The notes under the pieces are model-generated. The model was given only the letters and a program-made list of their open reading frames with translations. It had not been told where the DNA came from and searched no databases. Below are positions 9,921 through 23,183 of a stretch of DNA of 64,000 nt, piece after piece. Each line of letters starts with the position of its first letter. Position 1 is the stretch's first letter. A program made the translations under genes and the position numbers. Source of the stretch: Otatea glauca (taxonomy: Eukaryota; Streptophyta; Magnoliopsida; Poales; Poaceae); NCBI GenBank assembly GCA_036346275.1, contig CM070713.1, positions 61,437,567 to 61,501,566 on the forward strand, in the 5' to 3' direction.

Positions 9921-11540
9921 CAACATTAATAGAGCGGCTCTTCGCGCGCGATTCGTTCTGGCAACACGTGACACAGTTGCTCAAGCATGCACAAGCGTTG
10001 CTTCTTGCTTTTCATTCGTGCACACTTACTTGGAGATCGAGTGCAATGCATTTTGGGGGGCTTGATTGATTCGGACGGTTGGGGTCTGGGGTGTGTCTTA
10101 TCATTTGTCCTCAATGAATTTTTTTTCTTGAAAAATTAGTTCTAAGAAGCTAGTAGAATAATGCAAGCGCAAGGTATCATGGATAACTATATATGGTCTG
10201 CAGACATAATTTAGTTTGGCAAATAAACAATTCCTCCCTATTCTCCATGCAGCATGCAGAGTGAGAGATGAGATCAGGATGCAATCCTGCAGGAACAATC
10301 GAACAAGTCGTGTATAATAATGCGCTGACCACTTCATAGTGCCAACCTTTTGGCTTTGTTATGATCTGTGTCTTCATGAAGTATGTCTACTAATGTCACT
10401 ATATTATATGTTTGTGCGAGTACCACTGGTTTTCTTTTCATTATATCGAGTCAAATCCCAGTTTAATTTACTCGTGCCCTCAACTGGTCAACTCCGTATA
10501 TGTAGTCACGACTAGGTAGCTAGATATGCTCAGTCCTTGCCTTTTGTTTTGAATTCAGAACGACGCTGTTTTTTTACTACCTATCATACTTGCAAGCAGC
10601 ATTCATCGATCATTTGTGTCGATCAATTAATTACTATTCAGTTGTCTAAAATTGTACGATGGCCGTTTATAACCTTCCAATTTGGCTGTTTCCGAATAAT
10701 CAAGAGACGCGGATGCTGCGGTAGATATGTGGTCATACAAAACGAGATTGAATTTACAATGATGATATACATAATAGGATTGAAATACCATCAATTGAAG
10801 AAAAGCTTGTCTAACATCATTTTGAGATGGTTTGAATATCTCCGAGACTCCCACGGAGGCCTTCAGAGGCACCAGTGCATACTAAAATTTTAAGTCGTCT
10901 CGTAAAAAAAAAAGAAGAGATTAGCAACAAAAAAAATAAGAAGAGAAACATGTTGACCGAGACTAACATGGAAAGAGGTAGTTAAAAAAGACTCGATGGA
11001 TTAGAACGTATTTAAAGAGTTTGTGTTGGATAGGAGTGAATAAAAGTTAGCAATCCACCGAAGCTATGACCTAAAATCAAATGTTTAGGAGTTTTATTAA
11101 CTTTGATTGGATTTTATTTTTAGTCTACCCACTTATTTGGAACAAAAAGTTTGGATATTAGTTGTTGGTCTAATAATCAAGAGATGATGAGCTATACTAA
11201 GCTAGTAGGCGGGCAGGCCATATGCATGCAGCTAGAGACGCAACGACAAAACTAAAAGCTTCCCAACAAATCATGCAACTTTATGCTTCTCCCGTTCGTT
11301 CGCGAAACTCCATTTCCACTTCTCCTTAAAAAAATTCTGGAAATAATCCTTCTCTAGATACGAGACATCAGCGAGAGAAAAAAATCACCGCACGAAATAC
11401 AAAAATACATACTTCAATAGAACGGAGATGTCTTAAGGAGTAAGGAACACCTCTGTGTTTCATTCCTAAAAAATACTAAACAATATAGTCGATTTAAGTT
11501 TTTAATCGCCATGTTTCCCGAAAATAAGACACAAACTGGG
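9921..11540. other. Intergenic AT-rich DNA
   Basis: No gene is supported. A CACGTG G-box lies at 9965-9970, about 1.5 kb upstream of the ERF TATA box. I cannot say whether it is used. Confidence 0.4.
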
Positions 11541-12989
11541 AGTCACTGCTCACTCTCGCCACGGCAAATATCCAGAACTCCCATCCGCTTCAGCACGCCC
11601 AGGCTCCTTACTTTCGGCACGCACGAGTGCACGACTCCAGAACTGCACCACGCATTATTTCCCCTCTAGCTCCCCCGCTGAATTCTAGAAACCCAAAGTC
11701 CACGACAACAAGCCCCACCGCCACCGCCGGCTAGCGACCACCACGTGACGATGAACCGCCGCCCAATCCCACCCACCACCAAAGCCCCGACAGTCGAGGC
11801 GAAGCGGACATCCCTCCTGTGGAGGCACAGAACCGCGCGCGGGACAGAGGCGTCCGTCGGCCTCGGAATTGATCACTTTTTTTTTTGTCCTCCCTAAGCA
11901 TCCGAAATACAAATCTAACTCCTCACTACCGAATTTGCAATTTTAACCTACTCTAGCTCCTGTGATCTTAGTTTCGAGCAGAATTACAAATATAACCCTC
12001 TTCTCACTGGGGAGGCCGTCTCCCGTGTTCGTTGGCTATGGCAAGCCGCCTCTCACACCGCCTAAACTCGACACGTCGCTACTCCTATGCTCGGCGTCTA
12101 CAGCAGACCAGCTTGTTCATGCACTCGTCCCGACAGCTGTGCTCACCGGCTTCCGTATCGTGGCTCCCGCACTCCCCGGGCACAACAGGCAATAGCGCGC
12201 CTTACACAGTGAGGAAGCAGGCTAGATTTACAATTCCGTTTAGAATGAGACTAGTTTTGCAAAAAAGAGATCATGAAGCTAGAAATTTAATCACTTCAAA
12301 GATGGCTCGTGTGTGCTTGTGCGTGTCAGGTTGGTGGCCAGTCAATAACAAATGTGGTGTTTACCTTGCAAAAATTGCTCCCTTCTATCATTTTTTTTTC
12401 AAAAATTGCTCTCTCCTAATTTTTTTTTATAAATCTAGCCCATCGTGGAAGACGCGGCAGTTGACGCCTATCGTTTGTCGCGCCAAGGGAGCGCGGGAGA
12501 CTGGGATGCCACGAAGCCATAGCGCGGGAGAGGGCGACGAGAACGGATTCAGCACTTTGGAGATGCGGAAGGAGTTGATGCTAACGAAAGGGGAGCACTG
12601 GAACAAAGGAGGCTTGCGCTGACACGGGAGGGACGGTGCCACAGAGAGATAGCGCGGGAGGTCTTTTCACGGTAGAGGAGCGTGAAAAGTGCTTTCCATT
12701 ATAGGTAAAGGATTAAATTTACAATTCTATTAAGGAGAAATCCATTTTTACATAAAAAAAATGCTAAAATAGTGATCACTTCCCTTGTCACCACGGCCAA
12801 CCATTGCGCGCCATGTCTCATGGCAGATGACGGAATTGGACAATTCATACGCTGCCCCTCCCTCCCATCTTCTCTATGTCATCCTTACATGTTCCTGCCG
12901 TGAAGGAAGAGTTCACCACTACTACGTATGAAATGGTGTGTATCATTTGGTATGTATATTGACGAATTCCTTTTGTGATTTAGTCGGTA
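11541..12989. other. GC-rich then mixed non-coding sequence, unclassified repeat-like
   Basis: Two GC-rich islands (11570-11870 and 12430-12640) sit between T-rich runs such as those near 12390 and 12425. Short open frames occur on both strands, but none resembles a protein. The style recalls 21680-22640. I cannot name the element. Confidence 0.35.
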
Positions 12990-13253
12990 CTCTCTCTGTT
13001 TCTAAATACATGTTATTCTAGTTTTTTTAATTTTGTTTTTAAATACATATCATTCTACAAATTCAAGACAATCTTCAACTATCTTTTCCTTTACATAACT
13101 CTTTCATTCATTATTCCTAATATTATCTATTATTATGGAATAGAGTAACACCCCATCTAAGAGCAATAAGTGAGATAATAAAAATAATAATTTTATTATT
13201 TCTATAAGTGTCTTGGTTAAAGTATAAAATCATGGATTCAGAAACGAAGGGAG
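12990..13253. mobile_element. Stowaway MITE
   Basis: The left end CTCTCTCTGTTTCTAAATAC and the right end GAAACGAAGGGAG are inverted copies, flanked by TA dinucleotides on both sides. It is 264 bp, AT-rich and non-coding. Copies like this move with a Tc1/mariner transposase supplied from elsewhere. Confidence 0.8.
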
Positions 13254-13415
13254 TAATTTCTACAGGATCCATACGGAGAATATACTTCTGTGAAAAGATA
13301 AAAATATATAAAAAGCAAATTTTAAACAAGGTGGCACTGTTTTTTCTTTTCTTTTTTTCACTCGCAAAATAGCACGCGGGATTAACAGATAGGCGAGACC
13401 GCGAGAGCTTCGTTT

Positions 13416-13644
13416 TATTAAGGAACCTCGCTATCGAATAGTCCGGGGTTCCCGAACAGATCTGAATTGGAGAACAGAAAGAGAGAGAGACACGTGTTTA
13501 GGGAGAGCAACAGCGGAAATTCTTTATTGCTAATGATTTCTCGTACATAGGGGGGACCCCCTTCCTCCTTTTATAGCGCTCACCTAGGGTTTAGGCTTAA
13601 GGGACCAGCATGGACCTTCAATGGGCCATCTGGGTTTCCCAACA
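13416..13644 (-). repeat. 3' LTR of the 13.4-20.5 kb Copia element
   Basis: In element sense it runs from TGTTGGGAAACCC to GGTTCCTTAATA, so it ends in TA and not the usual CA. A minus-strand TATAAAAG box lies at 13568-13575. Confidence 0.92.
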
Positions 13645-13655
13645 CTCCCCCTTGG
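13645..13655 (-). other. Polypurine tract
   Basis: The minus strand reads CCAAGGGGGAG directly before the 3' LTR. This is the expected place and composition for the plus-strand primer. Confidence 0.8.
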
Positions 13656-13890
13656 ACCCTTTGCCGCGAGATGCATATGCCTCATTAAAACTCCAGAAAA
13701 ACCCAGTGGGAAAAATACTTGAAGAAAGAGTACATAGCATACGCTTACTATGTTGCACGAATTGCCTCGTTAAAAACCTTATGCAAGAAAACTTCATGAA
13801 AAACTTGCTAAGGAAAAGAGTACAATTCTCCCAACTTCAATTGCTAATCTTCGCGATTCATGTTGGGTATTCATAATTCATGCTTGAGAT

Positions 13891-16800
13891 TCATGTGAGA
13901 GTATGTGAAATATCTCCCCCTAAAATCTGCACTTCTCTAAGTCTCATCATCCCAATTCCTTTCACGCACCTTTCAAAGGTAGATGCTGGGAGTGATTTAG
14001 TGAACAAATCTGCAAGATTTTCACATGACTTAGTATGCAATATCTTGATCTCATTCATCTTATGCAATTCGTGAGCATAGAAGAACTTGGGGTTGATATG
14101 CTTCGTGAGATTGCTCTTCACATAACCCATTTGTGCTTGGGCAACACAAGCTGCATTATCTTCATAAATTATCGTGGGAGTTTGCTCAATGTTCAAACCA
14201 CATGACTTCTGGATGTGGTGAACCATTCTTCGGAGCCATGCACATTCACGAGATGCTTCATAAAAAGCGATGATTTCCGAGTAGTTTGTCGACGTCGAGA
14301 CAAGAGTCTGCTTAGACGATTCCAAGAAATTGTTGTTCCTCCACATAGGAAAACATAGCCAGTTTGGGACTTGCCAGCATGCGGGTCTGATAAATACCCA
14401 GCATCGGCATAGCCAACCAAATTAAATTCATTGTTTTTTCTAAAGAACAGACCGAGGTCTTTGCTTCCTTGGAGGTAGCGGAAGATATCCTTGATCCCTT
14501 TCCAATGCCTTTTGGTGGGTTCTGCACTGTACCGAGCTAGCAAATTCACGGCGAACGCAATGTCCGGCCTGGTGCTATTCGCAAGGTACATGAGCGCTCC
14601 AACTGCACTCAGATATGGGAATTCTGCTCCCAGGACTTCCTCCCCCTCTTCTCTAGGTCTGTATGGGTCTAGGTCTGCTTGGAGTGACCTTCCGACCATT
14701 GGAGTCTTTGCAGGATATGCTTTTTCAAAACCAAACATTTTCAACACTTTCTGCGTGTAGGTTGATTGATGTACCAAGATTCCTCCTTGGACATGTTCAA
14801 GCTGCAAGCCTAAACAAAACTTGGTTTTACCCAAATCTTTCATTTCAAACTCAGACTTCAAGTATGAGCATGCCTCTTCAATTTCTTCATCCGTCCCAAT
14901 GATGTTCAAGTCATCTACATAGACGGAGATTATCTGAGAATCCATTCGGGATCATTGTATAAACACACATAGACAATCTTCATTGTTTGTGTAGCCTTTC
15001 TTGCAGAGAAAGTCACTCAGCGATTGTACCACATTCTTCTGATCGCTTCACCCATACAGTGATTTCTCCAATTTCACACTTTGTCATGTGTTTCTATTTG
15101 CTCCGTCTTGGTTCGGATAGGAATTCCTTCCGTATTTTCATGTATATCTCCGAATCCAAGTTTCCATACAAATATCTTTGTGACAACATCCATTAGCTTC
15201 ATTCTCAACTTCAAGTTGATGCCATTGAGATCAAATATCTAAAGGTAATTCCTCCCATGACCGGAGAATAGGTTTCTTCGTAATCAACTCCGGGACGTTG
15301 AGTGAAACCTTGAGCTACAAGCCTTGCTTTGTACCTTACAACCGTTGTTTTCATTTCTCTTAGAACAAAGACCCATTTGTGACCTACGGGTTTATATGGG
15401 GAGGTGTGCGGCATACTGAGCTCAAACACCTCTCTCTTGTTCGGAGAGACTAACTCTGCAGTGATTGTCTTTTCCATTCTTCCCAATCTAGCCTTTTCTT
15501 GCACTCTGCGAGAGATGCATGCTCGGGATCATGATCAATGATCGAGTCAATCTTCTTTGCAAAGTATGCATCAACGTTGGCTGTTGCTCTATTCAGGGAT
15601 TCTCCTGTTATTACAAAGTTTATGGCCATTTCTTCATGGGGTGCTTCATGCACTTATACTTGCTCTTCACTGCTATTCCCTATTGCAGGAGCAAGTTCCT
15701 TTAGCTTTTCATCGCCTATGTGTGCGCACACATTATTTCCGACAGCTTCCTGCAGTGGAAGATTCAAGTCTGAAATTGCCTTTCCTGTTGGCTTCTTTCC
15801 AGTGCCAGGTCTCAACTGGCTCCCCTTCTTTCCTTGGGGCATTTTAGTGATTGGTTGTGGTAAGTCCTCTCACCTAGTTTTCTCCAGACGTCTCCGGGTA
15901 CTTTGGGTTTGAGGAGCCAGGTTTCCTGTTCTTTTTCTTTGAGGCTTCTGAACAGGTTTAGGGATACCTTCTATTTTCTTTGGTATTTCTACCCTCTCTG
16001 GTGCATTCCTTGCGGGTACATGCGACTTAACCACGCCCTTCAGGTCACAAAAATGATCAGGCAGTTCATTTGCTAAATTCTGCAAATCAATTATCTTCTG
16101 GACTTCTTGATTTGCTTCATTAGTGCGGGGTCATGTGCGGGATCGGTGGAATGCCATATAATTTCCGGCATTTTTCATCCAAAGGTTGATTTCCTCCCTA
16201 ATGACGGAAACGATCCTCGTCAAAGATGCAATCGAATCGGTCAGTATGCAAGTCTCCAGTCATGGGTTCCAAATACCTGATTATGGATGCACTCTCACAA
16301 CCAACGTATATTCCAGACTTACGGAGAGGGCCCATTGCAGTTCGCTGAGGGGGTGGTATAGGTACATATACCATACACCCAAATTTTCTAAGATGGGAGA
16401 TCTTCGGGATGATCCCGTGCACAAGCTGCATAGGAGAATGGATGTTGTAGGCCGACGATCTAAAATTGATAAGAGCTGCTGCGTGCAGGACTGCGTGTCC
16501 CCAACAAGTGTTGGGCAAGTTACAACTCTGCAAAAGCGGTCTGGCAATGAACTTAATCCTCTTTATTAGTGCTTCTGCTAGTCCATTCTGCGTATGGACG
16601 TGCGGTACGGAGTGCTCAACCGCTATCCCTGTTGCAGTGCAATAATCATCAAATACCTTTGAAGTAAATTCTCCAGCATTGTCCATTCTAATGGACTTCA
16701 CGCGATGATCAGGGAAAGCATTCTTAATTCTTATGATCTGCGAGATCAGCTTTGCAAAAGCATGGTTTCTTGTTGACAATAAGCATACATGCGACCATTT

Positions 16801-17520
16801 CGAGGAAGCATCGATGAGCACCATAAAGTATCGAAACGGCCCTGACAGGGGCTGAATCGGACCGCAAATATCCCCCTGGATGCGTTCCAGGAATGCAGGG
16901 ATTTCACTTTGCACTTTCATTACAGAGGGTCTAGTTATTAATTTCCCGGTGGCACATGCAGGGCACACAAAATCTTCATGATTCGAAATTTTTTTAACAT
17001 TAATACCATGACCTTGTGAGTTGTTCACTATATTTCTCATCATTCTAAGACCAGGATGGCCTAATCTACCATGACATAAAGAAAATAACTCAGAGTTTCT
17101 AAAAACAGTCTTCAAGGAAGTATACACTTCGAGTGCATGAATATTCGTGTAGTACAACCCAGATTCATATGAGGGACATTTTTCTAATACCATTTTTCCA
17201 CATGCCGCGTGCTTCACAATGCACAAGTATTCTTTGCCATTTTCTTCATTGGTTTCTACGTGAAAACCATTGGCGCGGATGTCTTTAAAGCTTAAGAGAG
17301 TGCGCGTTGATTCAGGGTACAAAAGGGCTTCTTCAATTACCAAAGTTGTACCCATAGGCAATATAATAGTGGCTCTTCCTGAGCCGATTACATTGAGTCG
17401 CTTCCTGCGATCGTAGTAATCTTTCCAGCGTTCTTCGTGATCGACTGGAAATACTTAGACTCTCTTAAGATGGTATTTGTTGTGCCACTATCAACAATGC
17501 ATATCTCTTCCATTTGGGCG
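13891..17520 (-). pseudogene. Copia pol gene (PR-INT-RT-RNase H), frameshifted and internally deleted
   Basis: The frame starts near 17516 with the protease motif CIVDSGTTNTIL, then is broken by a one-base shift near 17380. From 17361 to 16198 one open frame holds the GAG-pre-integrase HHCC block (HGRLGHPG, CPACATGK) and the integrase core with D in QGDICGP, D in RMDNAGEF and E in NGLAEALIKR. Reverse transcriptase survives in pieces: a region with KARLVAQGFTQ and YEETYSPV near 15250-15350, then a gap, then the YVDD catalytic motif and its downstream part at 14945-14200. RNase H follows in another frame to 13891 (YEDNAACV, HINPKFF). Several breaks remove function. Confidence 0.9.
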
Positions 17521-17717
17521 CTACACGATTTCTAGATAAAAGAAATATAATTCTAATCAGATAGAGGCAAAAACAATCCAAATATTACTTGCAAAATTGA
17601 AGAATACTGGAATAAAGAATAAATTGCGTATTTATTCATGAAAGAAGTATGCTCTTCTAGAGCTTATAATTCATTATTCAAAGAAAAAGCTAATAACCAT
17701 AATCTAAAAGAAATACA

Positions 17718-18761
17718 TTAAACAGAATCTGTGAAATATGCATTAATTTCTGCTTCTATGTCATCGGCAGAGGTTTTCTCTTTATTTGCCATAATAATGG
17801 CTGCAGCATCGATGTCCAGGCTATTCTGTGAGGATGAGGCAAGTGGTGTGTCTACATCCATGACATCATCATCACCGATGTTGGCGAAGTGCGCCTCTGC
17901 GGGGGCGTTTTCCTTTGCCTTCTTCTTAGCCTGATATGCGTTGATCGCTTCCTTTGATTCTCGACATATCTTCGACCAATGTCCCCAAGTGCCACACTTG
18001 AAGCACGTTTGGTTCTGCTGTCCATACGGCTTGGCGTGCGTCTTTTCTTTGTCATCCCTCTTCACAGGGGCTTTGGACTTTCCTTTGGCCTGGGGCCTCT
18101 CCTTTCCACCCTGCTTGCCCTTCTTTCTATGAGTGGGCTTTCTCACCTTGTAGCTATTGGCATTGACTTCTGTGCCAGTGCCTCGTCCAGGTGGCTGCGA
18201 GACATAGTTCTTGCGTAGAACATCGTCTTGCGATTCCGCAACTTGCATTACATCAATCAGTTCGCTATACTCCTTGTATGCGTCCTGATGATAGCTGCGT
18301 GCACTCTGGATAGCATTAGGGTGGAAGGTAGAGAGAGTTTTCTCAATCTTCTCTTCATCGGTGATCTTCTTGCCACATAGAGAGAGATTGGTACAAATTC
18401 GTGCAAGGCGTAATTGTACTCACCACTGCTCAAGTCTACAAACCTCAGCGCACCCAATCTTGCGTGCTTGGGGCAAGATGGTGTACTTGAGCTTTTCGAA
18501 CCGCTCAAGTGCGGTCAAAGCTCAAGTGCACTCTCCTCACCATATATTCATTCTTTAGAGTGGTGAGAGGTGGTGCTCGAGAAAATGCAGAGCTTGATCG
18601 CTCGCTTTCGTAGGTTTTGCGTCCTGCGAGGACCCTAGACCAATCGCGGAGCGGAGCTTCTTGCCCCCAAGAACGATCTTCACGTCCGATGCCCAAGTGA
18701 GGTAGTTCGACCGCAAGGGCGCTTCTTCAAACTCACGATTCACAATGCTAGACATCCGCAT
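17718..18761 (-). pseudogene. Copia gag gene with CCHC zinc knuckle, frameshifted
   Basis: From ATG at 18761 (start MRMSSIVNREF) the frame shifts at least once before continuing in the 177-residue frame that ends at 17718. The C-terminal part is basic (many K and R residues) and holds the zinc knuckle CFKCGTWGHWSKIC near 17960-18003, which would bind the RNA genome. Gag ends about 200 bp before protease, so gag and pol appear to be separate frames in this family. Confidence 0.85.
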
Positions 18762-20212
18762 GATTTCAAAATTCGGTTTAGATTATCGTGTAACGATAGA
18801 AAATGGTTGCAAAAACATAAAGTGCAGAAAAAAAATTCATATGCATTGCATTATATAAAATAGAGCAATGAATTCAAAATTCATAAAGAATATTCATAAA
18901 ACAGAGAAATAAAGCTAGAAAAATTAAAAACAGAGCCAAATAAATCTTCTTGATTTTTCTGGCAATTTTTCAAATTTTCTGCAATTTTTTTTTCGCAATT
19001 TTCTCCTTTTTCTTTTCTTTTTCTTTTCTCCTTTTTTCTTTTCTGGCCGACAGTCAGTTGGGCCTTGCCCGTTCTTTTCGGCCCAAGCACACTCACGCGG
19101 CTAGGGTTTCCCCTAGCCGCCGCCATCCTCTTTCTTTTTTTTTCCTTGCGCCCTTTTCTTTCCTGGCGTTCGCTTCTTTCTTTTGCGCACAGAGCTGTCG
19201 CGTTCTTTCTTCCACTCGTGCGACTGCGCAGCGCGCGAGCGAGCTTCGGGAGGGCGGCCGGCGGCGGAGCGAGCTTCGGGCGGCGAGCGAAGGCTGCGGC
19301 GGCGCTTCTTGTGGCGGCGAGGCGTGGAGGTGCGGCGCCGCTTCATCGGCATCGCCGGGCGCCTAGGCGAGCTCGCGGCGGCCACCTCGGCGCGCCGCTG
19401 CGTCGCGGCGGTGGTCGACGGCCGGCGGCGCGGGGTCGGCTCGAGCCGACGGCGTGACGATGCCTCGGCGCAGCACTCGGCCGGCGGATCGAGCCAGCGA
19501 CGCCGTCGTCGTCTGCGCGGGCGGCGGTCAAGGCCGGTCGGCGCCGTCGTCGTCGCGGCGGGCGGGCGAGCGATCGCGGCGGGCCGCCGAAGGCCGCGAG
19601 GGGGCCGGAGGCCGACGACGGCGCGGGGCCGAGGCCGGCCGCTCTCGCGGCTTGGCTCGCCGAGGCGGGCGACGGCGGCGGCGACATCGGCGACGGCGAC
19701 GACGCATGCGCAGCCGGGCCGAAGGCATGGCTCCATGCCAAACGCCGGAGGCTGGGCGTTGCTGTGCGAGCCTTGGCGGCGACGGCCGCAAACCAAAGTG
19801 CCGAGGTCGCAAGCCAAAAACACCGGAGACGACGGGAGGCTTCGAGCCGACGGCCGGGGCTTCGAGCCGGTCGTCGCGCGGCGTCTTGGCCGATCAAGAC
19901 GCTGGCCGAGGCCATCGGCGATCTTCGCGCGGCTTCGAGCCGATGGCGGGGCTCGACTACGAGCGGGCGGCCGAAGTTTCGTGCGTGCTTGCCGAGGCGA
20001 CGGCCGGCGGCTTTGTGCGCGCCTGCCGAGGCGACGGCCATTTTTTTTCTTTTCTGGATGAACAGTATTGTAGCTTCGTGCTGTACTGAATAGCTTCGAG
20101 CGTTCTCCGAGTAGCTTCGTGCCACGTAGGATAGATGCATGCATAGAAAAAGGAACTGATTAGATTCAATCGCTAATCCCCACCTTTTCTCACCTTTTCA
20201 ATCTGAACTCCG
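18762..20212 (-). other. Long 5' leader of the Copia element, very GC-rich
   Basis: The leader is about 1.4 kb between primer site and gag. From 19180 to 20040 it is extremely GC-rich and gives long overlapping open frames of up to 343 codons on both strands, made mostly of Arg, Ala, Pro and Gly. None has a domain or a conserved pattern. I read these as composition artefacts. Confidence 0.6.
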
Positions 20213-20234
20213 GTAGAGCTTCGTGCTGATAACG
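20213..20234 (-). other. Primer-binding region of the Copia element
   Basis: The minus strand reads CGTTATCAGCACGAAGCTC directly after the 5' LTR. This is the position of the tRNA primer site, though it fits the initiator-Met complement only partly (TATCAGCAC). Confidence 0.6.
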
Positions 20235-20462
20235 TATTAAGGAACCTCGCTATCGAATAGTCCGGGGTTCCCGAACAGATCTGAATTGGAGAACAGAAAG
20301 AGAGAGAGACACGTGTTTAGAGAGAGCAACAGCAGAAATTCTTTATTGCTAATGATTTCTCGTACATAGGGGGGACCCCTTCCTCCTTTTATAGCGCTCA
20401 CCTAGGGTTTAAACTTAAAGGACCAGCATGAGCCTTCAATAGACCATCTGGGTTTCCCAACA
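20235..20462 (-). repeat. 5' LTR of the 13.4-20.5 kb Copia element
   Basis: A near copy of 13416-13644. Its minus-strand TATAAAAG box is at 20386-20393. Most differences from the 3' LTR are G in that copy against A here. Confidence 0.92.
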
Positions 20463-20467
20463 CGTTT

Positions 20468-23183
20468 GTCTCTCTCCCTCGAGTCCCGTCTAATCAGCAG
20501 CGAGCTCTCCCATCTTGTCCGCCCTTTCCGCAGTGTGGCTTTCTTTAGCTTTCAGTTTTGTTTGCTTGTCAAGATCAAAAAGCTGCCGCAAGTATCGTTT
20601 CGCCACTCCTCTCGTCCTGCGTAATTGCTCGCAGCGCTGACAGAATGATAGATAGATCGGTAATTTCCTCCCTAAGGAAGGGGAGCTCAGCAAGTTCTGT
20701 TAGCTCAGCAAGTTCCGGCCTACCGTGCTGACCGTCCGATCTGTCGAGGTGTGTGTCGCTGCACAGTTTTGCCGAGCTTTACGGGGTGTGTCGTCACTCG
20801 TCGGTCACGGCTCCTGTGGCGAGAGAGTGTCAAATCTACGTATAATTTCAAAAGAAGACTTAATTTTAAAAAAACCGTGCCCAACCAGACCAGATATGCT
20901 ACGTCTTACGACGCACCTACGCGTTTAATCATGCCTGGTTAACTCGAGCGTGAGCCGCAGATGAATTTCTAGAAGCAAAGGTTGTACTGGTGCTGATATT
21001 TATCGAGTACAAAGTCCAACAACCACCACGGATGAAAAAGGCACACACAACAGCACACCTTTTCTTTCTTTTTTTTACGAACGAGTAGTGCGCGAGCTAT
21101 CCAGATTCCGGAAAGTTCCAAGCCGATAACCGAAAGAGTCGCTAAACAACTCCATAATAAATTGTGCGCACCAACTACTACTACGTCGTTTGTCATCCAT
21201 ACGAAAATACAAGCTTCTAGTAGTGCCACTGTAACGCATTTCTTTCTTACAAAATCTGATATGTGCGACATTGAATTTTAAGAAGTTTAATTGTGAATTT
21301 CTGGTATAGTATAGTAGTAGCAGCAAATTAGTTTAGTGTGCGCGCTGATGTACTGTATAATTGATGCGTGGTTTCAAAAACTAGCCGGCTAGGGCCTATC
21401 CTAGTGAAATTGTTACGTTTCCCTGGGGCAACTTAATTATTCGTCCACACATTGTAAAACGAGTGTTCATAATATTTTGAGGATGTCAACTCTCACTTTA
21501 AAATAAAGAAAAATCGTAAGGATAGACTCAGTGCGTGCGAATTAAGTTACCCTCGGCATATCATATAATATTTATCAACTCTCCAGGACAATTGTACACC
21601 AACCAATCACAAGTTTACAACCCGTAAGTAATCGATGTGGCGAAACATGAAATCCCGGCTCCGGTCGACTCGCAGGTTATAGATGGAATCCCGAAGATTT
21701 GGCTTGATTGGTCCCATTGCATATTTGTTTCACACATTTGCCCATAGAAATGTTCACCTACGTGGCCTTCTCATTTTTTTCTTCAAAATTAGCCTCCTCC
21801 TACATAAAAATACAAAAATAGCCCTTGAGCACCGCGAAAGGTACCTTCCGCACTGCTGTACCATGAAAGGATCTTCCACTGTTCCGTTCACAGCAACTGG
21901 CATCACGCGCACGCCACGCCATGTCCCGTGCCCCCTCTCTGCGACAACAGCACTTGCCGCGCCTCCAATCAGCGGAAACTCATGGCTCCAGTGCTCGCTA
22001 TGAGTTGCTGCGCCACCCGTGCCACATCTCCACGGCACGTCGACTTCTCACGGTCCCCTGGTGCAGAAGGTACCAGATGTCACCCCTGGTACTTCTGCAG
22101 TAGGGTAGAGGACCATTTTTGTAATTTTATTCGGGATGAAACTATTTTTGCAAAAAGAAAGAGAGTGGAAGAGGGGGCTAGATAAGTGAACACTTTTGCT
22201 CCTGATCGAACAAAATCATATTTTTAGCCTTGTCTCACTGCGAAAGCAGCGACAAATATAACGTGTCATCTATCACACTTATATACCGCAGCACCTCGTC
22301 AACATCGTGCATCGTGGCAAATAGGTTGGGTCCAATATGACAGGAAACCTATCGCGCTTCCTAAGCTCAACAAGAGGTTGAGCTCACTGCGGCAGGAACA
22401 TGCCATGTACCCTGAGCTTAGCAGCACACCGTGGCAGGTGGTGGGACCCGCACCTATATCATGTTGGTCAATGCATCTGCCCCGCTGTCTAGGGGGTGAC
22501 ACAGTATTGACGAGGTGCCGCGTTCAGGGGCGTAGTAGGCCGCTGCTTCCTTGGTTAAAAAAAGAGCTAAATTTAAAATCGTTAGTAGAACTGCTGGACA
22601 TGAGGCAAAAACAGAATGCTAAATAAGCCAAAAACTCAAATATCCTCGCCTCCTAACTCTCCCGATTACGCAATACACAATATATCATCCATGTGGCTGT
22701 TGTACATGCCCGCGCATAATACAACGCAATGATTATGTCCTAAGTGCGCCACTTTGCATTGCTTTAATACCTCAATTCCGCATCAAGGCACATAACGACC
22801 TTATCAAGACGCCTGTCGTACCCTGCAGATGCGCTTCGTTAAAGTTTCAGCTGAGCTCGGTAATGGGGATTAGCTCGTACGAATTCTTTTGGCTTCACAA
22901 GTGCGCATCAACACGTCGCTTTTAGCGACTTGAGCGGAGGAGGTTCCGGACGGGACGGATCAGCACAAATGCATTTGTTTACTACTCAAATAGCGAGTGC
23001 TTTCGGGAAGTAATCGCCTTTCATTTGCGTGCGTTGCTACGCAAGTCAAACCTAGTGCGGGGGGTGGCGGAGATGGCGTCAACCCAGCTCGCACGTACCT
23101 CTCGACTGCTCTCTGGCACACATGAAACTGCCAAAAGATCTTCGTAGAACAGCTGCACACATACCATGCATACTAGCTAGCTA
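20468..23183. other. Intergenic DNA with an unclassified repeat-like section
   Basis: No gene is supported. From about 21680 to 22640 there are GC-rich cores between T- and A-rich runs, similar in style to 11870-12760. Short self-complementary pieces occur, for example GGTACC near 21840 and 22070. Nothing is recognised elsewhere in this stretch. Confidence 0.35.

Larger units (their letters stand above)
13416..20462 (-). mobile_element. Complete Copia LTR retrotransposon with defective genes
   Basis: Two LTRs (13416-13644 and 20235-20462) bound a 7.0-kb element read on the minus strand. The 5-bp target duplication CGTTT is present at 13411-13415 and 20463-20467. A primer site lies inside the 5' LTR and a polypurine tract inside the 3' LTR. 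Gene order gag, protease, integrase, reverse transcriptase, RNase H is that of Copia. By eye the LTRs differ at about nine substitutions and one indel in 228 bp, roughly 4 percent, so the insertion is not very recent. Frameshifts and a missing stretch of reverse transcriptase make it non-autonomous. Confidence 0.95.

Noticed and set aside
19113..20144. Long open frames (up to 343 codons) on both strands
   Set aside because: They lie in an extremely GC-rich retrotransposon leader, overlap in several frames and are made of Arg, Ala, Pro and Gly without any domain pattern.
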